Positions 26,265 to 37,783 of a stretch of DNA of 64,000 nucleotides are shown one piece after another (within the stretch, counting starts at the first letter, position 1; each line of letters opens with the position of its first letter). The stretch lies in contig OENT01000077.1 in NCBI GenBank assembly GCA_900239685.1, positions 175,441-239,440 on the forward strand. Direction: 5' to 3'. The notes beneath the pieces are model-generated. The model searched no databases. It was not told the DNA's origin and worked only from the letters and a program-made list of their open reading frames with translations. This DNA is from Rotaria macrura. Taxonomy: Eukaryota; Rotifera; Eurotatoria; Philodinida; Philodinidae. Both the position numbers and the translations under genes were made by a program.

Positions 26265-26479
26265 ATGGCCTCAACATGTGCATCGTGTGTTTCATCGAAT
26301 AACAGTCGACGAGAAAGTTCGACTATCGAGGATGCTTCAACTATCCCTAGTCATTCTTCACCAAATCCTCTACCACGAACTCCACCTTTCCTTATTCGTC
26401 TCGGACGAATTATATTAAGACGACGGACAGCTAATAATGCTAATCATATTAAAAATATTGCGGTAAACAACAAAACCAG
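26265..26479 (+). CDS. PDE4: PDE4 alternative first exon F
   Basis: The ATG at 26265 has a good context (GTGCCATGG). It opens 71 codons plus two bases to the donor GTAAAT, in the common phase. The peptide has a Cys/Ser-rich start (MASTCASCVSS) and a basic end (RLGRIILRRRTANN). The same frame stays open upstream to a TAG at 25836, preceded by a pyrimidine tract. The exon may therefore be longer, with its ATG in another exon: the upstream frame is Ser/Thr/Pro-rich like exon G. The start is uncertain; the donor side is better supported. Confidence 0.55.
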
Positions 26480-28728
26480 GTAAATCAAACAAAATATTCT
26501 TATTGATTGAAAAAATCATTACGGCCTCTTTTTTTATGCACATTCTTGATAAGCTATATTATGCGCATTGATGATTTCAATCCCTGACTGCTAATGCATT
26601 CAATATTTTCATTGACAGTCGAAAGAAATCTAAGGCAGAAGTATTTCTTCATTTTTTTTAATAAAACACACAATAATTCTTTTATTCTTCTCATCTGTCG
26701 ACTTTTTTCATCAGTAACAATAACAGACATACACACAAATTGACAGTTCGCGTGTTTGCTTACCGAAATCGTTTATTGCGCTCGAAGAAATAAAAATCTT
26801 AACAAACAAAGACACTTATTGTATCTGTAGAGGCTTTTTTCACCATCGAAAAATAAGCAACGGAAAGAAAACGTTTCTTTGTGTTTTTTTTTCGTGCTCT
26901 CGTTTGTACTAAAAAAATAAGTTCAACTGTACAAGATAAGATAATAGGTTGATAGAAAACGTGTATATACACAGTCATATCAATCACTATTTGTGCAAGT
27001 ATCTATGATGATAAAAACGAAAAAGAAAAAGAAAAAACGAAGCAAAATAAAAACTATTCACTAATAAAAATAAAGAAAAAGAAAACATCATCCACAGTAC
27101 TGATAATAATAATAATAACAACTCTCTTGAGAAGATACAATCGAAAAATGTCCAAGTCTATAACATACAAATACACACGAGCACAACAACGAGTGATAAT
27201 GGCTTCTTTTGTGCGTATACATAATTTACATGTTTCATATTTTTTCTCTTAGTATTGAATGTCGATTAAAACTCTAATTAGGTTTATAAAAAGAAAAGAA
27301 AATAGAGATATTTGCCGATGTTAATAATGGAAGAAATTTACGAAAACCTTCATTTACATATACATTTCTATGTATACACACATACATACATATGCATGTT
27401 TCTTTCATGTAAAAAAAAAGTATTTATTTTTAAAACAAATCATCTAAAGAGCTTTCGGAAACGATTTTTCTTTATCCTTGTCGACATATAGTCGCACATG
27501 GCTCGACTGTTGCATAGAAATATGATTATAGCCGACAGAAAAGGAAGAATAACTGTTTTTGCTTAACGCATAAAAATTCTCTTCCATCATTTTCTTGCTA
27601 TTCGTATACATAAACATCTAATTTATCAATATCACTTTTGAAATGATCTCATTTTAGTTGTTTCTATAGAGAGTATTGTATTCATTAGATAAAAAAGATA
27701 AGATTTGCTTAATCGTATCATGGATTTAGGTAATTATTTGTTTTTCTTTTGTAATGAAGATAAAGACGGCTGTCACCTTATGTTACGATTGAAGTATGCT
27801 CATGCATCGGCCGGAAATAAATTGAGGATAGTGAGGAAGTTTGCTTTTACACAAGATAATAAAAGAAAATACAAAAAAGTCCTTGCCACCAATGTTTTTC
27901 GACTGTTCAGATTTCCTGAGCAGAGCGAAACATCAGTACAAATACATGTCTGAAGAGATCTGAAGACTACATATAGTCATCAGTTAAAAAAGTATTTTAC
28001 GCTGATATTGAGAATAAACGAGATGGAAAAGAAAACAAGAGATGACGAGTGTATTCCTTTGTAGTTTATCAAACATAGCAGTCAATACATGAATGAAAAA
28101 ACCTTGCTGTTCAGATTGCTGCCGTTATAGTTCAAGTAGTTGTCTTTCACTCGATCGATGAATAGGCTCGTTAACTTGAAGCTATATGTCTGTATCTATA
28201 TATCCCAATACAGTTAAATGGCCATGGTTAGATGAAGCGAGAGAATCCATTAGGATGATTGCCTTCGCCAATCTGAAGTTTTGTCTGTCTTTTCTTCATC
28301 ATTTTCTGTTTCTTGCAGCCTAGTTATGGTTACCAGTAACTGGAATCTGCCAGTCGCTTGCGTGCTACCAAACCGAACGGAAATATTGCCATACTGCCTT
28401 CATCCAACACCAGCATAGTAGTACAATTGTATCTGCTATGCATCTGTTTCTCTGTTTTCTGTCCCTCTCTCTCTCCCTCTCCCTTTCCTTCGTCATTCTA
28501 ACTGTCTTCTTCTTATGTGTCTCACACTCTTTGTCGTCAGTTCTGGTGACTGAAGAAAAGAGAAAGTAGAAAGTGTCGATTAATAGTTGTCGGCTCTTAC
28601 TAGTTGCTGGGAGGTCGACGTTGATTTCCGGACCTATTCTCTTCACTCTATTTCCATTTTGATATTATCATTTTCATTTTCATTGTCATTATCATCCCTT
28701 CATCACCATTCTAATTATCCTTTTTCTG
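26480..28728. other. PDE4 intron and upstream region of exon G
   Basis: AT-rich DNA with poly-A runs, then a CT-rich stretch at 28460-28490 (CCCTCTCTCTCTCCCTCTCCC) shortly before exon G, which may mark its promoter. An ATG frame at 27720-27953 (77 residues, basic) lacks any supporting signal. Confidence 0.4.
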
Positions 28729-31700
28729 ATGACGACGCTAACTGTATACTTCGCTTCATCTCCAACATCACTTTCATCATCAACATCGTCAACAACTATG
28801 ACGACAACGACTGCCCTTACAATACCAACAATTAGAATGATTCAAAATTCAACAAAACCAATATCATCAACATCAACACCAAATATGACATTACCAACTT
28901 TAACACCAGTTATACAAGCATCGTCATCATCAACAACTCGAACATCATCAAAACGTAATAAAACATTCTTCGAAAGATTGAATCAAACATCTTCATCAAC
29001 ACATCCATCGAATCCACAATCACCTGTGTATCAACAGCAACAGCAACAACAGCAACAATCAAATGATTCACCGAATCCTTCCGTCGATCCACCGACACGT
29101 TTACGCCGAAGACTTACATTTCGTCGTAGTCTTCGACATTCAGTTCATAACAAAGGAGGAGATACTGATGATTCTATAAGGTCGGTTCTTTCTATTCCTT
29201 TCATAATTTTTTTCCTATGTCGATATTTGTTTTATGCGCCATCAGAATGATCGATGACTTCCTGTCGCACAACACAGTATGATTACTAACCAGCTGTCGA
29301 TCTTTCTGATGAATGCTTGTACATATCTAGGAAAGATCTTATTTACATTGATTTCCATATGTGACCAATCGAATATATTTTCTATAGAAATTGCTTATCA
29401 GAATTGTTCCCCAACGCATATACAAATAGATCCTATAAAGAGTCGATTTTTTATTCCTTTCTTCTGAATCTAATAAGTCAGTCACCTCAACAAGTGTCAA
29501 AACAAAAATCAGAAGAAATAGAAAGTACATCTATAGAGAAAGGTAAATTTGACACAAAACAGATTTAACACTTGCTAGAATTTTGTTTCATCATAAATGC
29601 ATTTTAATTTAGTTGAAATTTACCATCAAATATAGGTCATCATTGATGAAGTCTAATTGCAGAAGTTTCTCTTACGATTTAAGACCTCGTTTGCGACGAG
29701 GTCTACAGGTCTCCCTAGTCGACAACAAGTAAGACAAACAAAGTGTGCATGTAAGATTTCTTCGTGCATGATTATATTGTTAAGATTCAATCAATTATCG
29801 GAAATATAACAACTATGTTTGATACTAATAAGATGAAACGATTGAGTGATAAGTTAAAACAAAAATGAAGAAAAAAGAAGAAATTTCCCCAAAGAGAAGA
29901 AATTTCGTTAATATGAATATTTCCTCGTTTCCATTAGAGACGTCTATTTATTAAGAAGATCAATTTCTCAATAAGCTAGTAATATCTTCGAAAGATATGT
30001 GATACTTCGTCTTACAGTAGGATGATGGAGAAAATCTTCAACTATCTATGCTTATTATTGTGAAAACAGAAAAGATGATGGAAAGTGTTTGGCTCTTCTT
30101 CTTGTTGGTATCTTCTTGATAAACAATTGCTGAAATCTCAGAACTGTCGAGAAATTCTAGCTATACTATATAGCCGATCTAATGTTATAGAATTTGTATG
30201 GCTAAGAAACAAAAACAGTTTTAGTTGTAAATGATGATAAATGCACTGAAGAGAGATAGATTGTTTATGTTGGTAGAGAATACCACGGAAATTAAATTTA
30301 AGTATAATTATTAAACGATTCTCTATTCGAATGGATGTATTTAAAAGAAATAAAATCACTTTAGAATATCTTTTAATATTCTTATAATGAATGTAGCACA
30401 TAGCACAATCTAATTAAAGAGAAAAAAGAAAAAATTTACATTCATGCACTAGAATTAAGTTTATTCAGTTATCTTGATAGTCAGAAAGAGAAAAAAGGGC
30501 AAATGAAGCGTGACATAATTTATATATATTTCTGTATTTTCTTATTGCTCTCTCTTTTTTTTTCGTTGATTCTCTCATCGTTATTATGAATGTGTTTTAT
30601 TCTATTGCGGCGAATTTTCCTTTCGAGAAAGTTAGAGCGTCACTTTCTAAGAGATACAGGCTCACACATACACACACACTCGCTCATGCATTCAAAATCG
30701 CGTGAAGAACATCATCATCCTTCATACAATTATTTGAGGAAAGTACTGAAAATGCAGTTGAGTACATAAGTAAAATATTGATAAATCATTCTTTCATTAA
30801 AAATAAATAATTTTTAAAGTGTATTTTTTTATTTTCTCTTATCCACATTAGTTTCGACGTGGATGGCTCATCATCACCACGTGGTGCTCTAAATTCTCAT
30901 CACAATTCACCATTGGCAATATCAAATAATCAACAACATGGTTCAACAAATACAAACACAACTAATAAGGCAACAAGTTCTAGTGGAATGCATCGACGTG
31001 AATCATTTTTGTATAAATATGACAGTGACAATGATCTTTCACCAAAATGTATTTCGCGCAATCCGTCCATTGGATCTGAATTGTAAGTAGTTAGTAGAAT
31101 ATGTTGAATCGATAAAAAAAAAGGAAGGAAGGAAGAAAAAACGAGAAACGACAAGAAGAGAAAAAAGAATTGCCTTCCTCTCTTATGCGCCCTCATTTTT
31201 GTTTTCTCTACGTTTCTTGTTCTTTCCCTTTTTCTTTTCACGATCGTTCTGTCGCCTTTCTCTCGTTGCCAACTGTACCCCTGGTAGTCGTGGGGCATGC
31301 GTTTATGCGTCTGACTCTCTGTTGGCTACCCACTTCGAACCGAACATATGCCGCGCTATCGATGAATGGGAGAGAGAGAGAGTGAGTGAGTGTGTGTGTG
31401 TGAATGTGAGTGAGTGATCAATAAAAAAAACGAGAACAAGTATCATGGAGCGTGTCAAGAGCGCCATTAAAAAACCAATTCTTAGACTTGGTTCAAAATT
31501 ATCTGGCAAGTAAGACTGATACATATATGTATATATATATATATTTACATACTTCTTTTCTATTTGAACTTCTCACAGAATTTCGTAGTTGTAGACTTTT
31601 TCAAATTGCTTCGTCGTTTTTTTCTCTTTAACATCTACGTATATGTGACTGAGAGACTTATTTTATTACAATTTGCTTTCTTCATTCATATCGTTATTTC

Positions 31701-34700
31701 ATAGCCATTATTTTTGCTTACACGTCCGGTACCAAAGCTGTTTTCTTTCGTTGCAATCAGAGTTTGTTTCATTTGCGTTTTTGACAGAACTACGCCACGC
31801 ACACATTTGTTTCTTATCTTGTGTTCCCATCTCACGCTCACTCTCTGCCCCTACCCACTCTCTTTTTAGCTGTCTCCCCTGCCCTCACTCTCACTCAAGT
31901 CATCCGCACCAACTAGTAACAACAAAGAAGCAAACAAATGAGAATACAGAATAGATAGAACCAGTAATAGCAACAAACACATCAGACATCATCGTCTATG
32001 CGAGCACAAAGTAGTGCAGAAGAGCTTGACACTCGCCGACATTTATTTACATTAATAACTTGTTTACCTATTCAAAGTGAACTTGCTTTTGCTCGTCAAC
32101 GGACATTCCATGTTTCCTGAATCAAACCGTGTTGTTTCTTAATCTTGATCTTTTCTTTTTCTTTTTCTTTCTCAGTTTTTTTTCTTGCTTTTCCTTATCG
32201 AATCACTGTTTCTCTTGAGATTATCCTTTTATCAATTCAGTTGTTCGTTGACACAAGAACATGATAGTAAAATAAAAAGAAACCGAAAAGATATAATATT
32301 ATAAATTTTATTTTGCTTATTTTTTTTCTAATATTTTATGCAAATAGCCTTTTTTTATTAAAATAATTATTCATTTTAATATTTTATCTGAAGACACATG
32401 TGTGTGTGTGTGTGCCATAAAAATCAGATTGTTTGCAAATCAGCTAAACTCAGGACGTGTACGTAGTCACGTACGATCACAGGAAGATTTGTTGTAATCT
32501 CTTAAAAGAGGAAAAAAACAAATCTAAAAAGAATGCTAACAATTGAGTATGATAGGGAAAACGGACAAACGGAGACAGAGCCGAAAGAAAAACAAAACTC
32601 TTGACGAGAATCAAAAGTAAAGTGGAAGAATAGTTAAGTCAAGACTGTCATTAATGTGTGTTTGAATAGCATCAACTAGCAAAAACAATATTGGAAAAAT
32701 AAACACTTAACGTGAGTCTAAAGCTCATGACATTAAGATTAAGAGATTCATGCTCCATCAACTAAACTGGCCAAGCCGATCATAAGTTGCCTGTATGGCT
32801 TGCTGTAATAATTGTCATCATTTGTTTTTTCCTTTTATGTATACAAGTCGTAGAACCAGTTGTTGTGATTTCTATTCCTATAAGTGATAGCTAAATGAAA
32901 ATAGAGCCTGCTTTTCTATTAACGAGAAAATTCATTTGCTCGGTGTCATTTCTGGGGTTTTCTTCTTCTTTTCTCGGATTTTCTTCTTCTTAATTTTGTT
33001 GCCGTTGCATTTCAGCTCTTCTTCTCTTATTTCATTCTCTTTTTTTCTACTCGGAAAAAAGAAAATAGAAGTATGACAACGATACTGCTAAATAGAATGA
33101 TGGCGTGTCTCATCTTGGGTTTTTGAATATTTTCCGCTGTATTTATTGGCGTCTTTCTACTTCCACTCACTCGTATTTTATTCCGCGTCTAGTTTTCTAT
33201 ACTGTGCGCATTTGAATTTATCGATCTGTATACATTTCGTATTCAACAAAGGATAAAAAAACGAAGAAAAAAACTATGCATAATAGCAAGAGTAGTATTT
33301 TAAACAAACAGCGAATGAAGATCTGTCGTTCGGTTACCGTTCAAAGTGCCTCAATGGATATTGGAAGCGGTAAACATAAAAATGATCGCGCATCTAGCAC
33401 TACAAATATGAATACTATTGAGTGGTAGGTTATCGATTGTACTTACATATGTATGTTGTGTGTGTATGCATATATATATAAATATATGCATATCAACATA
33501 TTCTATGCGTGATCGGCTTAGTCTTGTTAAGAAACAAGAAAGAGAAAGGAAGCAATTAAAGAAAAAGATCGAGTTTTTTGTAATGAGACATGTCTTGTAT
33601 TAGTATTTTATAATTATAATTATTATTGTTATTACTGTTTTTTTTTCATTCTACGAAAGGCACCAGGATGACATGATTGTCACTCCGTTTGCTCAGATGC
33701 TTGCAAGTCTTAAAAATGTACGGAAAAATTTTGTCGATCTTACTCACATACCTCCCGATAGGTAAACAAAATGATTTACTTTTAAGAAGAGCATGTTTTT
33801 TTTACACTATATATTTATTTAAGAGCGAAAAGATCAAGCCAACTTGGCTGTGCTCAAGCTACTTCACCTAACTTTACTAAGGTGACAACGACAACAACAC
33901 CCGGTATTAGATTTTCTCATGTTTCATAACGGAATATCTAATTAATTTTTTAATATTCCAGATGAAAATTCATTATCACAAGCAATAGCTACATTAGAAG
34001 AACTTGATTGGTGTCTGGAACAGTTAGAAACAATGCAAACACATAAATCTGTTTCTGATTTAGCCTCGCTCAAAGTAAAAAGAAAAAAGAAATTATACTA
34101 TGATCCGTTCATATGTAATTTTTTTCTTCTTACAACATATATTTAGTTCAAGCGTATGCTCAATAAAGAATTATCTCATTTTGCCGAAAATAATAAATCA
34201 GGCGCACAAATTAGTGATTATTTATATTCAACTTATACAGGTAGGAAAATAAAAATCTAAGAATGTAAAAACAAACAACCCTTACTATCAATTTTTTCCT
34301 ATCTAAAATAGACAAAAAAGAACCTGATGTTGATTTGTCTCAAACAATATCATCTTCACGTTGCCTTCCAATTGATGAAACGAATACAATAATGAAACCG
34401 AGAACTACTGATACATCAATTTCACCACCTGCTTTAATGGGTCAAATAACTGGTGTACAACCTGTAACAACAGTATTACCAACAAAAACACCAATACCAG
34501 AATTAGGAGTTGATACACTTCATACTGATGAATTACGTATATTATTGAGTCGTATTAATGATTGGGGTTTAGATACTTTTTGTATTGAAGACTTAAGTGG
34601 TCAACGACCATTAACAGCAATAACATATAAAATATTTCAAGAGCGTTTTTTACTAAGGACATATGCTATCGAACCTCATACATTAATTTCTTATTTGCTC

Positions 34701-36101
34701 ACACTCGAAGATCATTATCAACAAGTACCATATCATAATAAAGCTCACGGAGCTGATGTATGTCAATCAATGCATGTATTGCTCAATGCTTCGGCACTCG
34801 ACGTAAGAAGAGATGAATAGAAATTTATCTAAATATAAATATATATACATACATGTATATCGAATTTTTTTTTAAATAAAAAAGGGCGTGTTCACTGAAC
34901 TAGAGATCATGTCGGCGATATTCGCGTCGGCAGTGCACGATGTTGATCATCCCGGTGTAACAAATCAATTTCTAATTAATACTAGTAAGTATTAACTAAT
35001 ATGAAAGTTTATGTAAAAACATTTTCAACAATGATAAGTAATAAAAGACGCGAAAAAAATAATCCTTTCTCTTTTCTTCTAGAAAATGATTTGGCGTTAA
35101 TGTATAATGATGAAAGTGTACTAGAAAATCATCATCTAGCCGTTGCATTTAAGCTATTACAAGTTGATGAAAGAAATATATTTTCCAATTTATCAACCAA
35201 ACAAATGAAAACACTACGTAAAATGGTTATCGATATGGTTTTAGCAACAGACATGTCTAAACATATGCAACTATTAGCTGATTTAAAAACGATGGTTGAA
35301 TCGAAAAAAGTCACAGGAAACAATATAATTATGCTTGAATCATACGACGATAGAATACAGGTGCTTCAAAATATGATTCATTGTGCTGATTTATCGAATC
35401 CAACCAAACCATTGGATATTTATATTAAATGGACCGACCGAATAATGGAGGAATTTTGGAGACAAGGTGATAAAGAACGTGATCTTGGCTTGGAAATATC
35501 ACCTATGTGTGATAGACATGTCGCTAGTGTAGAAAAACATCAGGTAAGTGGAACTGACAGTCTGTTATGTTTTGTCTTCGACTAGCGAACCATACAGATG
35601 AATTCAATTATTTTTATTAATTAAAAAATATTTAATTAGGTTGGTTTCATTGAATTCATTGTACATCCATTATGGGAAACATGGGCTGATTTGGTTTACC
35701 CTGATGCAAGCAGTATTCTAGAAACATTAGAACAAAATCGTGATTGGTATCAATCTCGACTTTCGTCTCCGTCGTCATCAACAGCAACAACGGACAATCT
35801 ATCAGCTTCTCCAACGACTATAAATATTTCGTCAGCACATCATCAAGATTCAATTCAACCTCTATCATCATCGTCATCGTCATCATCTCCATCTCCAATG
35901 TCATCTGATGTTCTTACATCAACTTCAATGCATTCGACAACAATAGATGCGAATTCAGCCGGTGATCAGCTCATTCCCACATCTTTATCTCCTTCACCAT
36001 CAATGTCATCTACTTCTCGGACAATAACCACTGCCGGAGCATCTTCTTCCAGTGGTAATGGTGGTGAATTCCAAATGACGGTGACACCAGCCACGTCCTA
36101 A
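28729..36101 (+). CDS. PDE4: cAMP-specific 3',5'-phosphodiesterase PDE4 (dunce type), long form from exon G
   Basis: PDE4 hydrolyses cAMP to AMP. Exons are 28729-29180 (first exon G, Ser/Thr-rich with a poly-Gln run), 30852-31082, 33660-33761, 33824-33903, 33962-34074, 34147-34240, 34312-34802, 34885-34984, 35083-35543 and 35640-36101, about 861 residues. UCR1 begins FDVDG and holds the PKA site HRRESFLY (Ser near 202), then [15 protein letters not shown]2 shows [14 protein letters not shown] and [12 protein letters not shown]. The catalytic domain has metal-binding HNKAH (near 499-503), [12 protein letters not shown] (near 539) and [10 protein letters not shown]. The invariant Gln that holds the purine is in [14 protein letters not shown]. 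Where vertebrates have HAAD, this protein has HGAD. The tail is Ser-rich and unlike vertebrate tails. Gene identity is certain. The use of exon G, with a weaker GTCGGT donor, is inferred from phase. Confidence 0.93.
29646..29728 (+). CDS. PDE4: PDE4 alternative first exon H
   Basis: A short ATG frame of 27 codons plus two bases ends at a strong donor (GTAAGA), in the phase of the shared UCR1 exon only 1.1 kb downstream. The peptide begins [20 protein letters not shown]; its Arg-rich, Ser-containing character is reminiscent of vertebrate PDE4 long-form N-termini. It is the nearest candidate first exon to UCR1. No transcript evidence is available, and such a short frame could arise by chance. 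Confidence 0.45.
31445..31509 (+). CDS. PDE4: PDE4 alternative first exon I, inside the UCR1 intron
   Basis: The ATG exon encodes [20 protein letters not shown] and two more codon parts before a consensus donor (GTAAGA). Its phase matches the second UCR1 exon at 33660. It lies downstream of the exon with the PKA site, so proteins starting here keep only the second half of UCR1. The peptide is strongly basic with alternating hydrophobic residues, possibly a membrane-binding helix. CT-, GA- and GT-rich repeats at 31370-31410 precede it, as at other presumed starts here. Confidence 0.55.
32428..32493 (+). CDS. PDE4: Candidate PDE4 cassette exon J
   Basis: The segment lies between a CAG acceptor and a GTAATC donor and has the same phase on both sides (two bases left over), so it can be included or skipped without changing frame. 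Read in that phase it encodes [20 protein letters not shown] and a Leu-Leu end. Joined to exon I it continues a basic, amphipathic peptide; joined onward it enters UCR1 at 33660. The frame would otherwise stop directly (TTG TAA), so it could also be a terminal exon. A GT microsatellite precedes it and the acceptor is weak. Confidence 0.35.
33276..33424 (+). CDS. PDE4: PDE4 alternative first exon K, just before the second UCR1 exon
   Basis: An ATG frame of 49 codons plus two bases ends at the donor GTAGGT, in the phase required by the UCR1 exon 236 bases downstream. The peptide starts [20 protein letters not shown] and is basic, then Asn/Ser/Thr-rich. The split codon TG|G gives Trp before [12 protein letters not shown]. 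Like exon I, it would make a form without the PKA site of UCR1. Its closeness to UCR1 and its clean phase support it. Confidence 0.55.
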
Positions 36102-36355
36102 GATCGATAGAAATCCCATTTTTTTGTTTGTCTTCTCTCGTTTTGTTCCCTATGTTCCCATTTCTCATCCTCAATCAAAATCTTGCTCTCTCTCTCTCTG
36201 TCTCTCTCTTTTCAGTGTAATGCGGCTCATCCGCACTGTGTTCTATTTTTCTTTCTAGTATGATCTGTTCTACTTTGTTCTTCTTTTTGTGTTCGGTGTT
36301 TGAGCGGACCTCTTCTTTCTTTGTTTCTTTCTTTCTCTCTCTTTCTCTCGACTCG

Positions 36356-36361
36356 AATAAA
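36356..36361 (+). terminator. Polyadenylation signal AATAAA, PDE4
   Basis: A canonical AATAAA about 255 bases after the PDE4 stop codon, at the end of a CT-rich 3' UTR (36180-36350). It is the first such hexamer after the gene on this strand. Confidence 0.6.
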
Positions 36362-37783
36362 AACACTCAAACGACATAAAATCAGGTAAGGTTTAATAAT
36401 TGTTTAACAATGAATGATTATAAAGAAAAATTTAAGAGAGACTTGATGAGCTTAAAGATATATTTTAAAATTCTCTTTTTTTTTCGATTTCTTCTTTCCC
36501 TTCTTTTTACTTTGTTATGCATTGTGCATGACAACGAATCTTTGGAGTGTATGCAAAGATATTTAATAAGCTTTTTTTTTCTTTTTTTTCTAAAGTCTTA
36601 GACAGAATATTGTAAGATTAAGTTTTAAATTTTCTTTAATAAAAAAATCATGCTCAATACATCAATGAAAAAATACGCAATCTATGAATGAATGCATTTT
36701 TGAATACAATTCATTGATAAACTTAAATATTCGATGTCGAAAATCGTGTTAAGTTCACTTTTCGAATCGATCAAAGCATATTTTCTTTCTATGTACAAGT
36801 AGTTAGTCGATGAAAACAACAGTAAGGAACGAAACTTGTAGACAATAGTATGTGATATATTCACTTATTATCATCATTTTGACGTTCAAATTTTAAAATT
36901 ATTTAATACTAAAGTTTCATACTATGTGAATTTCAATAAAAATTCATGTACAGTAACATTGTCAATTGACTTTAAAAGTTATAATCTAAAAAGAATATAA
37001 ATTCTTGGTATACAAAATATAAATCGAGACAGAAAGTGATATGAGAATCTAACAACAATTTCTTATCTTTTATCCTAGATAGGCATGTTGAAAGATAACT
37101 ATGATGAAAGATACTTCTCTTTTTATTTATTTGCGAGATGCTAAAAACAAACAAATAAATCGGACTCATTTTATTACAATGATAATTTGATTCGAACTCT
37201 TTAATGGTTTGACCTATTTACTATGATTGTAAAACGATCGATATATGACGGCAATGTTGAAATAGTCTGAATGACAAACAATTTTTTATGTCTTTATTAT
37301 ATTTACCATTACGTAGTTTAGCATTGTATTTGATAAAGCAACTAATGATGCAGTGATTCCAAATGATGACACATGTTAATATGCTGAAAAACGTCAGCAT
37401 TTCATTGGACGAATCGAATTGCAAACCATCCATTGGTTTATATGTAAACTATCATGCATCCTTTTCTTCCTCGAAACTATATTGAATATACATATATGAC
37501 CATGTAAGTTAAATCCCAAGCTTATAAATACAAAAATAAACATGCATCAAGTAACATAGTTGATAAATTCGTTTGTCTTCAGAAAAGTGAATGATGATTG
37601 GATTTAACACGAATTCATAAATATTATTCAATCCGTTTTAATCTAGGATTCGAATTGACGTGAATATTGGTTGTTTGTTGAATACAAAAGTAAAATAGAA
37701 AAAAAAAACTCATTTTGAGTATATTATTTTTCATTTTAAAACAGTATAAATTGAAAAAATAATTGCTTGGCTAACTGTTTCAG
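36362..37783. other. Intergenic region, PDE4 to PX-SH3 gene
   Basis: AT-rich DNA with no supported gene. It ends with a good splice acceptor (CTAACTGTTTCAG) touching the ATG of the next gene, which implies that an upstream leader or a trans-spliced leader is joined there. Confidence 0.5.

Noticed and set aside
27720..27953. 77-codon basic ATG frame in a PDE4 intron
   Set aside because: No splice, promoter or family evidence; composition is compatible with chance.
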